From: Streptomyces parvulus
GTDB taxonomy: Bacteria > Actinomycetota > Actinomycetes > Streptomycetales > Streptomycetaceae
Reading direction: 5' to 3'
Assembly (NCBI RefSeq): GCF_014648855.1
Contig: NZ_BMRX01000023.1
Span: 1 to 62,658 of the forward strand
DNA length: 62,658 bases
Part shown: piece by piece, positions 43,801 to 51,753 of the stretch
How the letters are laid out: each line of letters opens with the position of its first letter
How positions within the stretch are numbered: position 1 is the first letter of the stretch
Translations under genes and position numbers: made by a program
The notes under the pieces: generated by a model
Database searches by the model: none
What the model was told of the DNA's origin: nothing
Seen by the model: the letters and a program-made list of their open reading frames with translations, nothing else

Positions 43801-44292
43801 CTCGGTCCGGCAGGCGGCGGCGACCGTCTCCTCCCCGTCGGCGTCCAGCACGGGCAGCGGCACGGGCCGGGGAGGCCCGACGCGCTGCTCGGGCCGGCCG
43901 CCCCGGTCGGGGAACGTGGTGCGCAACACCTCGTGTCGGCGCACGATCTCGTCGAGGGCCGAGCCGAGCGCCCCGCGGTCGAGGGCGCCGCGCAGCCGCA
44001 GCGCCCCGGACATCACGTAGGCGGTCGAGCCCGGGTCGGCCCGGTCCAGGAACCAGAGCCGTTCCTGCGCGTAGGAGAGCGGGAAGCACGGCTCCCCGGC
44101 CTCGCGCGGCAGCCGTCGCGGCCTCAGTGCCGCCGCCCTGCGCCGGGCGAGCTCCAACGTGAGCAGTGCCCGGCGCTCCGCGGACAGCCCTTCCAGCGAG
44201 GCCCCCTGCGGCGATGCCACGCCGGGCCCGGTCGTCCGTGTCACCGTGCTGCCGTCCGCGTTCCGTTCTCCGGACGAATCCGCCTTGCCCAT
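40837..44292 (-). CDS. single-module NRPS: C-A-PCP with unusual A-domain code
   Basis: This protein of about 1151 residues has a Lys/Arg-rich N-terminal helix, a C domain (HHIAADG), an A domain (IYTSGSTGVPKGS) and a PCP (LGGHSL). The pocket read by eye is D-M-Y-S-A-L-L-Y-C-K, and core motif A5 reads NLAGMTE instead of NxYGPTE. I do not recognise this specificity; a small or planar non-proteinogenic substrate is possible. A short helical tail after the PCP may be a docking segment. The ATG at 44292 follows GGGAGGA six bases upstream; an ATG at 44340 overlapping the thioesterase stop is the alternative. Confidence 0.9.
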   Translation of the reverse strand: MGKADSSGERNADGSTVTRTTGPGVASPQGASLEGLSAERRALLTLELARRRAAALRPRRLPREAGEPCFPLSYAQERLWFLDRADPGSTAYVMSGALRLRGALDRGALGSALDEIVRRHEVLRTTFPDRGGRPEQRVGPPRPVPLPVLDADGEETVAAACRTEATTPFDLASDLMVRARLLRLSDDHHVLVLALHHIAADGWSLGVLLRELGVLYDAFRCERPSPLPELGIQYADYAVWQRDWLATGPLDDQIAYWRERLDGAPVLELPTDFAPGAARTWRGASQPFTFPPHLWKGVASFAEKRGTTPYMVLVAAFAIVLARWSGQRDVVIGSPLAGRVHPELEPLTGFFVNTLPLRVDVPDSATFATLLSEVRQSCTQAYAHQDVPFGKLVQALRPDRSLGPVPLVQVMLALRDVPGEPPALAGLDVTELDLATSQDASKFDLALDLVPEHDGGLRCRVEFSTDLFEAATAGRIADAFVQVIEAALADPARQVDRLPLISADERERLVGELSGDGDANAADTAGCLHTLIDAQAEARPDAPAVECGDTVLTYRELTERADRLARRLRELGAGPEHLVGICLPRSADMVTAVLGVLKAGAGYVPLDPGYPQSRIDLMIRDSGLSLVVTDHTVAATGRLRPPDGDDTGPRPVLVDDTGSDEQPAPRPAPVHPRTLAYVIYTSGSTGVPKGSANEHGGVANTLTGLNRTLGLRPSDRMLAVSSLNYDMSVYEILGSLLAGACVVVPPDDIEVTDPEQLRRLLLDARVTAWSSAPALLELLVNHAHAGPGLDGAALRLAVLGGDRPPAALADRLGELLPDLRLYNLAGMTEVSYCSTYHLVRRPEPVPGTIPWGRPLPNQRLYVLDAHGEPAPVGVAGELFIGGAGVRRGYWRRPGLSAGRFAPDPFGRTPSGRLYRTGDAARWRTSGELEFLGRLDHQVKLRGLRIEPGEIEAALSAHEDVGRCVVLLRGEQADRRLVAYLTTRGPLPPSVGELRRHLLDRVPDHMVPSAFVLLDELPLQPSGKLDRGALPDPAAIRPELSGTYTEPADPLEQVLAGIWAEVLELDRVGVTDDFFDLGGHSLLVTQVVSRVRDLFRVDFPIRGFLAAGTVRTLADRLRSAAAEAGTDADRVAELIVQVAGLDDAQVTAGLGA

Positions 44293-44336
44293 GCCTGTTC
44301 CTCCCTCTCGGCCTCGCTGCCGCGCGTCCGGACGGT

Positions 44337-45098
44337 TCATCGGGACCGCAGGAGCCGGCCGCCGACCGCCGCGTCCGCGTCCTCGGCGAGTGCTGCCAGG
44401 ACCGGCCCGGCGGTTTCCTGAACGAAAAAGTGGCCGCCCGGGAAGCTGCGGGGCGGCTGTTCACGCGTTGTCTGTGCGGCCCAGTCGCGCTGCGCGGCGA
44501 GGCCGTCGACCATGGGATCCTGTTCGCCGAGGTAGACGTGGACGTGGCAGGTGAGCGGGGCGCGCGCACCTGGGTTCCGGTCCGCTGCCACACCGAGGTC
44601 GGCGCGCAGCACCGGCAGCAGCTCGGCGAGGAACTCCGCGCTGGTGAGCAGTTCCTCGGGGGTGCCGCCGAGGTCGCGCAGCCACCGGACGAGGTCGCCG
44701 TCCGAAGCCTCGGGCCGGATCGTCGGCGTCCGCGGCCGCGACAGCTCACTGGCGGCGGCGATCAGCGCCAGGGGTTCCCGTCCGTGCCGGGCACGTAGCT
44801 CGTGGGCGAGATCGAGGGCGAGGACCGCTCCCATGCTGTGCCCGAACAGCAGCACCGGCCGCTCCAGCAGCGGTTCCACGGCGTCGGCGAACTCCCCGAC
44901 GGCGGCCTCGGCGCCGTCTGCCCACGGCTCACCCTTGCGGCCGCCGCGGCCGGGCAGTTCGAGCGCCGCCACACCAAGGCCCTCGGGCAGCCGCCCGGCC
45001 CAGTCCCGGAACAGCCGGGCGTCGCCGCCTCCGGGGGGCAGGCAGATGAGCCACATCCGGACCTCGTCCGTCTTCGACCACACCCGTAGCGCGTTCAT
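44337..45098 (-). CDS. type II thioesterase
   Basis: This 253-residue alpha/beta hydrolase of the GrsT/TEII group has ICLPPGGGDARLFRDWAGRL near the start, the nucleophile in LLFGHSMGAVLALDLA (about residue 95) and the His in FPGGHFFVQE near the end. It clears misloaded or stalled carrier proteins. It is the first gene of the long minus-strand NRPS/AmCP operon. The chosen ATG at 45098 lacks a clear ribosome binding site; other starts (GTG at 45167 or an internal ATG) are possible. Confidence 0.87.
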   Translation of the reverse strand: MNALRVWSKTDEVRMWLICLPPGGGDARLFRDWAGRLPEGLGVAALELPGRGGRKGEPWADGAEAAVGEFADAVEPLLERPVLLFGHSMGAVLALDLAHELRARHGREPLALIAAASELSRPRTPTIRPEASDGDLVRWLRDLGGTPEELLTSAEFLAELLPVLRADLGVAADRNPGARAPLTCHVHVYLGEQDPMVDGLAAQRDWAAQTTREQPPRSFPGGHFFVQETAGPVLAALAEDADAAVGGRLLRSR

Positions 45099-45182
45099 GC
45101 GACACCACACTGTTCCCGTCGAGCCGGACGATCCCTGCAGAGCTGGTTCGAGGTTCGCAGTCCCCACGGGGGCCGGACAGTC

Positions 45183-45194
45183 GGGGAGTTCCCC
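45183..45194. promoter_or_regulatory. candidate regulator dyad in the thioesterase/sulfotransferase promoter region
   Basis: GGGGA-GT-TCCCC is a perfect dyad. The preceding 13-mer (45173-45185) differs from 47432-47444 at one base only. The GGGA-N2-TCCC core resembles sites of PAS-LuxR regulators such as PimM. It lies about 83 bases before the sulfotransferase start codon. Confidence 0.45.
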
Positions 45195-45277
45195 TACGCG
45201 GCGAACGCGGTCGACCCGGCCTGCGGGGCGCTGCTTCGTGCCAGACTTCTCGGCGCAACCGGCAGGCCGGCGAGGGG

Positions 45278-46045
45278 ATGACCGTGACGGTGACCAGGTG
45301 GGACGAGTCCGAGGACGGGCCGCGCATCATCGCGCTGTGGAGCATGCCGCGCAGCCGCTCCACGGCCTTCTTCCGGATGATGGCCGAGCGCGGAGACTGT
45401 CATGTGCTGCACGAACCCTTCTCCAACCTCGCCGAGTTCGGCAGCGTGCAGGTGGGTGGCCGGACGGTGGAGAAGGAGACGGAGCTGCCCGACGCCATCC
45501 GGGAGCTGGCCCGGTCCAAACCGGTCTTCTTCAAGGACACGACCGACGAGCGCTATCCCGCGCTCCTCGACGACGAGGCCTTCCTCGGCCGCGACGCCAC
45601 GCACACGTTCATCGTCCGCCACCCCGCGGAGACCATCGCCTCCTACTACGCGCTCAACCCGGATGTGCGGCTCCACCAGATCGGCGGCGAGGCGCAGTTC
45701 GAGATCCATCGGGCGGTCGCCGCGCGGTGCTCCCGGCCGCCGGTCGTCATCGACTCCTCCGACCTGGTCGAGGACGCCCCCGGTCTGGTCGCGGCGTACT
45801 GCGCCGCGGTCGGCATCCCGTTCCTGCCCGAAGCGCTGAACTGGCGGCCCGGGGAGCGTGAAGAGTGGCAGCGCACCTCCCACTGGCACGCCGAGGCCAG
45901 TGCGTCGGCCGGCTTCCGCACGCAGCGGCGCCGCCATGGGACGGACCCGGCGGCGCACCCGGTGCTGTCCTCCTACCTCCGGCACCACCTGCCGTTCTAC
46001 GAGGCTCTGCACGAGCACCGGCTGCGCCCGGCCGGGTCCCGGTAG
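45278..46045 (+). CDS. PAPS-dependent sulfotransferase
   Basis: This 255-residue protein has the 5'-phosphosulfate-binding loop at the N-terminus (LWSMPRSRSTAFFRMM, about residues 20-35) and the 3'-phosphate-binding strand and helix (FIVRHPAETIASYYAL, about 110-125). A conserved Ser in VIDSSDLVED follows. It would transfer sulfate from PAPS to a hydroxyl group. Because the cluster also carries the AmCP pathway and cysD, the likely role is to activate a hydroxyl of the carrier-derived diamino acid, so that an amine can displace sulfate and close a ring. The ATG follows GAGGGG. The gene is divergent from the NRPS operon. Confidence 0.83.
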   Translation: MTVTVTRWDESEDGPRIIALWSMPRSRSTAFFRMMAERGDCHVLHEPFSNLAEFGSVQVGGRTVEKETELPDAIRELARSKPVFFKDTTDERYPALLDDEAFLGRDATHTFIVRHPAETIASYYALNPDVRLHQIGGEAQFEIHRAVAARCSRPPVVIDSSDLVEDAPGLVAAYCAAVGIPFLPEALNWRPGEREEWQRTSHWHAEASASAGFRTQRRRHGTDPAAHPVLSSYLRHHLPFYEALHEHRLRPAGSR

Positions 46046-46064
46046 CCGCACGGCGACCGGGCTC

Positions 46065-47360
46065 TCAGGTCCGCGTCTCGAGGGCGTCCCGCTCCGGGTG
46101 CGCGGGGGCCTTGCCGAGCGAGCGCACGGTGCGGTGCCCGAGGGGCAGCACGGACAGCGTGAACACCAGCGGAACCGTCCACAGTGCCGCTCGCGCCCCC
46201 AGTGCCTCCACCAGGACGCCGCCCAGCAGGGCTCCCACCGGGATGGTCCCGAAGGTGGCCATGCGGTAGCTGGCGTTCATCCGGGCGTGGAGACCGGGAG
46301 GCGTCAGGAGCTGCCGCACCGTCACGCTCACGACGCCGCCGACGCCCGTGCCCGCCGAGGTGATGCCGAGGGCCAGAGCGAACGACGCGACGATCAGGAC
46401 GCGCGGGCCGTCCGCGAGCGGGAGGATCCAGAAGGCGTTCACCGTGACCGCGAGGGTGCCGAGCATGGCCCGGCCGTAGCCGAGGCTCCGGATGAGCCGG
46501 GGAGCGGCCAGGGTGCCCAGAACGGCGCCCACTCCGCCGCAGACCAGGACCAGGCCGTAGGCGGCGCTGCCGTATCCGCGGTCCTTGACGAGGTGGATGA
46601 CGAGGACGACGTTCAGGAGCTGGACACCGGCGTTGTTGATCGCCGCGTGCAGCGCGATGTTGCGCACGCTGGGTGTCCCGAAGACCGCCCGGAGCCCCTC
46701 CCGTACCTCCTTCGGCAGGTCGCGAGCGGTGCGTCGGGTGGTGGGCGGGGGCTCCCGGTGCCGCAGCCGCCCCGTCATGAACGCGCTCCACAGGTAGGAC
46801 AGCGCGTCCAGGACCAGGGCGTTGGAGGCGCCCACCAGCGCGGTCAGCCAGCCGGCGAGGCCGGGGCCGGCGGTGCCGCCGACGGCGAGTCCGACGTTCA
46901 GTCTGCTGTTGGCCGAGGCCAGCCGGTCGGCGGCGACCAGCTGAGGGACCAGGGACAGCTTGGCGATGTCGGAGACGACCGCCCCGGCTCCGCCCAGCAG
47001 GGCGATGGCGTAGAGGTGCGCCAGGCCGAGCGACCCGAACGCGCCGGCCACCGGGACCGAGAGGACCAGGGCGGCACTGAGCAGGCTCGTCACGATGAGC
47101 ACCGGCCGACGGGTACGGTTCTCCAGCCACACCCCGGCCGGCAGCGGCACCAGCAGGAACGGCAGCGTGTAGAGGGCCTGCAGCAGGCCGATCTGGCCGG
47201 CCGAGGCGTGCAGCGCGGTCACCGCGGTGTAGGGAAGCGCGAAAAGGGTTATCTGCGAGCCGAGTTGGGACACCGCGTCGCCGGCCCACAGGCGCCGGAA
47301 GTCGCCGCCGTCCTGTCGGGCCGCTCGCGGATCCGCTCGCCGCTCACTTCGGATCGGCAC
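46065..47360 (-). CDS. MFS transporter
   Basis: This 431-residue protein has about 12 hydrophobic helices and the MFS pattern of small drug exporters: FRRLWAGDAVSQLGSQITLF at the start, WLENRTRRPVLI after helix 2 and LVLDALSYLWSAF near helix 6. A cytoplasmic loop of about 35 residues separates the halves. It probably exports the product or its lipidated precursor. It is convergent with the sulfotransferase (19-base gap) and divergent from the NRPS gene at 47522. The GTG start at 47360 is not preceded by a strong ribosome binding site. Confidence 0.87.
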   Translation of the reverse strand: MPIRSERRADPRAARQDGGDFRRLWAGDAVSQLGSQITLFALPYTAVTALHASAGQIGLLQALYTLPFLLVPLPAGVWLENRTRRPVLIVTSLLSAALVLSVPVAGAFGSLGLAHLYAIALLGGAGAVVSDIAKLSLVPQLVAADRLASANSRLNVGLAVGGTAGPGLAGWLTALVGASNALVLDALSYLWSAFMTGRLRHREPPPTTRRTARDLPKEVREGLRAVFGTPSVRNIALHAAINNAGVQLLNVVLVIHLVKDRGYGSAAYGLVLVCGGVGAVLGTLAAPRLIRSLGYGRAMLGTLAVTVNAFWILPLADGPRVLIVASFALALGITSAGTGVGGVVSVTVRQLLTPPGLHARMNASYRMATFGTIPVGALLGGVLVEALGARAALWTVPLVFTLSVLPLGHRTVRSLGKAPAHPERDALETRT

Positions 47361-47440
47361 CGGTGCACCACCTCACTTCGGGCTCCAGCTCCGGGGAGCG
47401 TCCGGGCCACGTTGGGACATCGGGGCCGGGTCCGGCCAGT

Positions 47441-47454
47441 CGGGAGAAGTCCCG
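47441..47454. promoter_or_regulatory. candidate regulator dyad upstream of the NRPS gene at 47522
   Basis: CGGGA-N4-TCCCG is a perfect dyad. It is preceded by a 13-mer (47432-47444) shared, with one mismatch, with the sulfotransferase promoter region. It lies about 70 bases before the NRPS start codon, in the divergent space with the MFS gene. Confidence 0.4.
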
Positions 47455-47521
47455 ATAGCCGCCGGGCGCCGCGCGGGCCACAGTTGCCTGGCACCAGGAG
47501 TCTGCGCAGAGGAGATGCAGC

Positions 47522-50500
47522 ATGCCGAGGTTCGAAGCCGGGCCGATCCCGGCTCGTGTCCGCACCGCTCGCACCGCCACTGGTGACGTCGCCGAGGCCA
47601 GACGCCTGCTGAAGGAGCTGGGCGCACGCCGCGACGCCCCCACGCGTATCGCCCCGGTTCCACGGGACCGCCCGCTCGCACTGTCCTTCGCCGGGCAGCG
47701 GCTCTGGTTCCTCGACAAGTGGACGCCGGGGCAGCCCGTCTACAACTCCCCCCTGGGATTGCGGCTGTCGGGGCAGCTGGACCACGGGAAGCTGATCGAC
47801 GCCCTCACCGCCGTCGTCGGACGGCACGAGAGCCTGCGCACCCGCTACAGCGAAGAGCACGGCGTGCCGCACCAGATCGTCGATCCGGCCCCGGCTCGCG
47901 TGGACATCCCCCTGACCGACCTGACGGGTAGGCCCGACGCCGAGGAGGAGGCCCGCGCCCTCGCTCACGACGTGGCCACGGGCGCCTTCGACCTGGCCCG
48001 GGGCCCACTGCTGCGCGCGCGGCTGATCCGTCTCGCGCCCGAGGAGCACGTGCTCGTCCTGTGTGTGCACCACATCGCGACCGACGGCTGGTCCACCGGC
48101 ATCCTGGTCTCGGAGCTGACGGCCTGCTACGCCGCCGCGGTCGCCGGGACCACGCCGGATCTTCCGCAACTCCCCGTTCAGTACGCGGACTTCGCCGCCT
48201 GGGAACGGGAGCGGGCGTCGGCCGAGTCGACCGAGCGGCTGCTGGCCTACTGGCGGGAACGGCTCGCCGGACTGCCGACCCTCGACCTGCCCACCGACCG
48301 GCCACGCCCGGCCGAGCAGAGCTTCCGCGGCGCCACCGCCGTCCTGCGCCTGCCCGACGGACTGCGCACGCGGCTCGGCGAGTTGGCGCGTGCCGAGCAG
48401 GCGACACTGCTCAGCGTGCTGCTGGCGGCGTTCAACGCCCTGCTCTCCTGCTACACCGGGGCCAAGGACGTGGTGGTCGGTTCGGTCTTCTCCGGACGAG
48501 ACCACCCCGACGTCGAACGGCTCATCGGCTTCTTCGCGAACACCCTCGTGCTGCGCACCGACACCGGCGGTGACCCGGCGTTCAGCGAACTGGTCGCCCG
48601 CACCAGGGAGACCGTGCTGGGCGCCCACCTCCACCAGGGCCTCGGCTTCGACCGCCTCGTCAGGGAGCTGCGTCCGGAGCGCGACACCAGTCGGAACCCG
48701 CTCTTCCAGGTCTCCTTCACGCTGCAGAACGCGACCGTCGGCAGCGGTGGGGCGGGCGCCCTGCGCGTCGTACCCGAGCCCGTCGGTCAGGGCACCGCCC
48801 GGTTCGATCTCGCCGTGCAGGTCACCGAGGTCCCGGGTGAGGGCCTCGACCTGTGGGCCGAGTACGCCACCGACCTCTTCGACGCCGAACGCGTCGAGGC
48901 GCTGCTCGCGCAGTACGCCGCCGTACTCGACCAGGTGTGCGCCGATCCCGCGGTCCGGCTGTCCCGCCTCGATCTGCTCGGCCCCGACCGGCGGGCCCTG
49001 GCCGTGCGCCACAGCACCGGCCCGGCCGCACCCGGTGCGCGCGGCCGGCTGCTCCACCAGCTTTTCGAGGAGCGCGCGGGCGCCGATCCCGATGCCCCGG
49101 CCTGCCTGTTCGAGGGCGTCACCGTCTCCTACGGCGAGCTGGACGCCCGCGCCGACCGTCTGGCCCGGCGGCTCGCCGGTGTCGGCGGAATCGTCGGCGT
49201 GCTGCTGCCCCGGGGCCCCGACCTGCCCGCCGCGCTGCTCGCGGTACTCAAGAGCGGTGCCGCCTACCTGCCGCTCGATCCCGGCTACCCGACGGACCGT
49301 ATCGCCTGGATGCTCGGCGACGCCGACTGCCGGACCGTGGTGACCGTGGCCGCCCTCGCCGGACTGCTGCCCGAGGGCGTGACCCCCGTGCTGCTGGACG
49401 CCGGGGACGCGGCGGACACCGATCGCCCGGACCGGGATCCCGCGCCGGCGATCGACGACGCGTCGGCGGCGTACGTCATCTACACCTCGGGCTCCACGGG
49501 CCGCCCCAAGGGCGTGGTGGTGGAGCACCGGCAGGTGGTCGAGTTCGTGCTCACCATCGTCGGGACCTTCCGGCTCGGGCCGGGCGACCGCGTGCTGCAG
49601 TTCGCCAATCCCGCCTTCGACGTCAGCGTCTTCGACTTCTTCTCGGCGCTCACCAGCGGCGCGGCGCTCGTCCAAGCCCCGGTCGAGGTGCTGCACGACT
49701 TCGGCCGGCTCGCCGATCTGATGCGCACCACGGCGGTCACGGTCACCGACCTGCCGCCGACGATCCTCGCCGAACTGGACGCCGGCGCCTTCCCCGACCT
49801 GCGGGCCCTGTTCGTGGGCCTGGAGCCCTACCCGGGGGACCTGGTCAACCGGTGGAACATCCCCGGCCGGGAGTTCCACAACGCCTACGGTCCCACCGAG
49901 GCGACCGTGGCCTGCATCGACCACCTCGTGCCCGGCGTACTGGACGGTCCCCCACCCATCGGTCTGCCACTGGCCGGCTACCGGGCCTACGTCGTCGACG
50001 AGCGCGGCGACCTGGCCCCCGACGGAGTGCCCGGTGAACTGTACGTCGGCGGGACCGGGGTGGCCCGCGGCTACCTGGGCCGTCCGGGACTGACCGCCGA
50101 GAGGTTCCTCCCCGACCCGTTCGGCCCGCCGGGCAGCCGGGTCTACCGCACCGGTGACCTCGCCGTCCGGCGCTCGGACGGTGTCCTCACCTTCCTCGGG
50201 CGGGCGGACCGCCAGCTCAAGGTGCGCGGCCTGCGCGTCGAGCCGGGCGAGATCGAGGCCGTGCTCACCGGTCAACCGGGGGTACGGCAGGCCCTGGTGA
50301 CGTTGCGGGACGGCTCCCTCGTCGCCCACCTCGTGACGGCGGACGGCGCCGCCCCCGACACCACGGCCCTGCGCGCTGCCCTGTCCGCCGTGCTGCCCGC
50401 CGGCCTGGTCCCCTCCTCCTTCGTGGCCCTGGACGCCTTCCCGCTGAACGCCAACGGAAAGATCGACCACGCGAGGCTGCCCGATCCCGAACGTCCCGCC

Positions 50501-50803
50501 GTGTCCGAACGAACGGAGCCGCGCACCCCGACGGAGACGCGTCTCGCGGAGATCTGGAGCGAGGTGCTGGGCACCAGCGACTTCGGGGTGCACGACGACT
50601 TCTTCGCCCTGGGCGGCAACTCCCTGCGGATCACCCAGATCACGTCGCGGGTGCGCGAGGCCTTCGGAGTGGCGCTGGAACTGCGGGCCTTCTTCCGCGC
50701 GTCCACCGTCGCCGGTCTCGCCGCGCTCGTCGAGAGCGAGGAGCTGGCCGCGGCCGACGAGGGCCTGCTGGCCGAGTTGCTCGACGATCTGGAGACCCGG
50801 TGA
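47522..50803 (+). CDS. single-module NRPS: C-A-PCP, probable last module
   Basis: This 1093-residue protein has an N-terminal helical segment (possible docking, residues 15-45), a C domain (HHIATDG), an A domain (IYTSGSTGRPKGVVVEH, YRTGDLAV, GKIDH) and a PCP (LGGNSL). The pocket read by eye is D-V-F-D-F-G-A-V-A-K, which I do not match to a known residue. The acidic Asp at position 278 would suit a basic or amine-bearing side chain, such as the diamino or azabicyclic acid predicted from the AmCP genes. The next gene, overlapping by 4 bases, is a stand-alone thioesterase, so this may be the chain-terminating module. The ATG follows GAGGAG. Confidence 0.92.
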   Translation: MPRFEAGPIPARVRTARTATGDVAEARRLLKELGARRDAPTRIAPVPRDRPLALSFAGQRLWFLDKWTPGQPVYNSPLGLRLSGQLDHGKLIDALTAVVGRHESLRTRYSEEHGVPHQIVDPAPARVDIPLTDLTGRPDAEEEARALAHDVATGAFDLARGPLLRARLIRLAPEEHVLVLCVHHIATDGWSTGILVSELTACYAAAVAGTTPDLPQLPVQYADFAAWERERASAESTERLLAYWRERLAGLPTLDLPTDRPRPAEQSFRGATAVLRLPDGLRTRLGELARAEQATLLSVLLAAFNALLSCYTGAKDVVVGSVFSGRDHPDVERLIGFFANTLVLRTDTGGDPAFSELVARTRETVLGAHLHQGLGFDRLVRELRPERDTSRNPLFQVSFTLQNATVGSGGAGALRVVPEPVGQGTARFDLAVQVTEVPGEGLDLWAEYATDLFDAERVEALLAQYAAVLDQVCADPAVRLSRLDLLGPDRRALAVRHSTGPAAPGARGRLLHQLFEERAGADPDAPACLFEGVTVSYGELDARADRLARRLAGVGGIVGVLLPRGPDLPAALLAVLKSGAAYLPLDPGYPTDRIAWMLGDADCRTVVTVAALAGLLPEGVTPVLLDAGDAADTDRPDRDPAPAIDDASAAYVIYTSGSTGRPKGVVVEHRQVVEFVLTIVGTFRLGPGDRVLQFANPAFDVSVFDFFSALTSGAALVQAPVEVLHDFGRLADLMRTTAVTVTDLPPTILAELDAGAFPDLRALFVGLEPYPGDLVNRWNIPGREFHNAYGPTEATVACIDHLVPGVLDGPPPIGLPLAGYRAYVVDERGDLAPDGVPGELYVGGTGVARGYLGRPGLTAERFLPDPFGPPGSRVYRTGDLAVRRSDGVLTFLGRADRQLKVRGLRVEPGEIEAVLTGQPGVRQALVTLRDGSLVAHLVTADGAAPDTTALRAALSAVLPAGLVPSSFVALDAFPLNANGKIDHARLPDPERPAVSERTEPRTPTETRLAEIWSEVLGTSDFGVHDDFFALGGNSLRITQITSRVREAFGVALELRAFFRASTVAGLAALVESEELAAADEGLLAELLDDLETR

Positions 50804-51753
50804 CGGACACCGAGCTGCGCGCGCGCCTGGCCATGCTGTCGCCCGACCGGCGGTCCGAGTTGCTGGACCGCCTGCGCACCAGACGGGCGGCCGACCCCGG
50901 TGCCCGGTCCACCGCGAGGGTGCCGGCCGGGCGGTCTCCCGACAGGCCGGCGGATCTCGTGATGCCCCTGCTGTCGGGCAGCGGCGGGCACGCCCCGGTC
51001 TTCTTCGTCCACGAGAGCAGCGGATCGCCCCTGGCGTACGGGGCGCTCTGCCGTGAGCTGCCGGACGGCATCCCCTGTCAGGGGATCTCGGTGCCGGGGC
51101 TGGACCGGGGCGCCCTGCCGCGGACCGTGGCCGAGATGGCCGAGGCCTACGCCGACGCTGTGTGCGAGGTGTCGCCCGAAGGGCCGTACCGACTCGTCGG
51201 CTGGTCGGTCGGCGGCGTCCTCGCCCACGCGACCGCGGTGCGGCTGCGCGAGCGCGGCAGGGAGGTCGCCCTGCTCGCACTGCTCGACACCCAGGGGCCG
51301 GCCGTGCTGGAGGAGGAACCGGACGCGGCGCTGCTGCGCGCCATGTTCGCCGAGAACGTCGCACTGACGGCGGGGCAGCAGCCGCCGGCGGGCTCCGTCG
51401 CGGAACTGGCCGCGCTGGACGAGACGGCACAGGCCGACCGGGTCATGGACGCGCTCAAGGCGGCGGGGCTGGTGCCGACCGGATCCGCATCCCTGCTGAA
51501 ACGCCGGATGGAGGTCTTCCGCACGATCGTCGCGACGGCCGCGGTGTGGCGGCCCGAGCGGTACGACGGGCAGATCGATCTGGTGCTCGCGGAGACCTCC
51601 GACGCGTCCGTCGTCGACGCCTGGAGGACCTGGACCAGCGGGCCGGTCGTCCGGCACGACGTGCCCGGCGATCACTACGCGATGATGCGCCCGCCGCAGG
51701 TCGCGGAGTCGGCCCGGACGCTCGGCACCCTGTTGCTCGGGAGGACGAAATGA
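50800..51753 (+). CDS. stand-alone type I-like thioesterase (chain release)
   Basis: This 317-residue protein resembles a TE domain cut from an NRPS: a short helical linker (residues 1-30), then VFFVHESSGSPLAYGALCRE, the nucleophile in YRLVGWSVGGVLAHATAV (about residue 135) and the His in VPGDHYAMM (about 295). It lacks the GHSMG motif of type II editing enzymes and is closer to releasing TE domains. Its GTG overlaps the stop of the NRPS gene (GTGA), which suggests that it replaces an integral TE for hydrolysis or cyclisation. A carrier-to-carrier transfer role is an alternative. Confidence 0.82.
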   Translation: MTDTELRARLAMLSPDRRSELLDRLRTRRAADPGARSTARVPAGRSPDRPADLVMPLLSGSGGHAPVFFVHESSGSPLAYGALCRELPDGIPCQGISVPGLDRGALPRTVAEMAEAYADAVCEVSPEGPYRLVGWSVGGVLAHATAVRLRERGREVALLALLDTQGPAVLEEEPDAALLRAMFAENVALTAGQQPPAGSVAELAALDETAQADRVMDALKAAGLVPTGSASLLKRRMEVFRTIVATAAVWRPERYDGQIDLVLAETSDASVVDAWRTWTSGPVVRHDVPGDHYAMMRPPQVAESARTLGTLLLGRTK

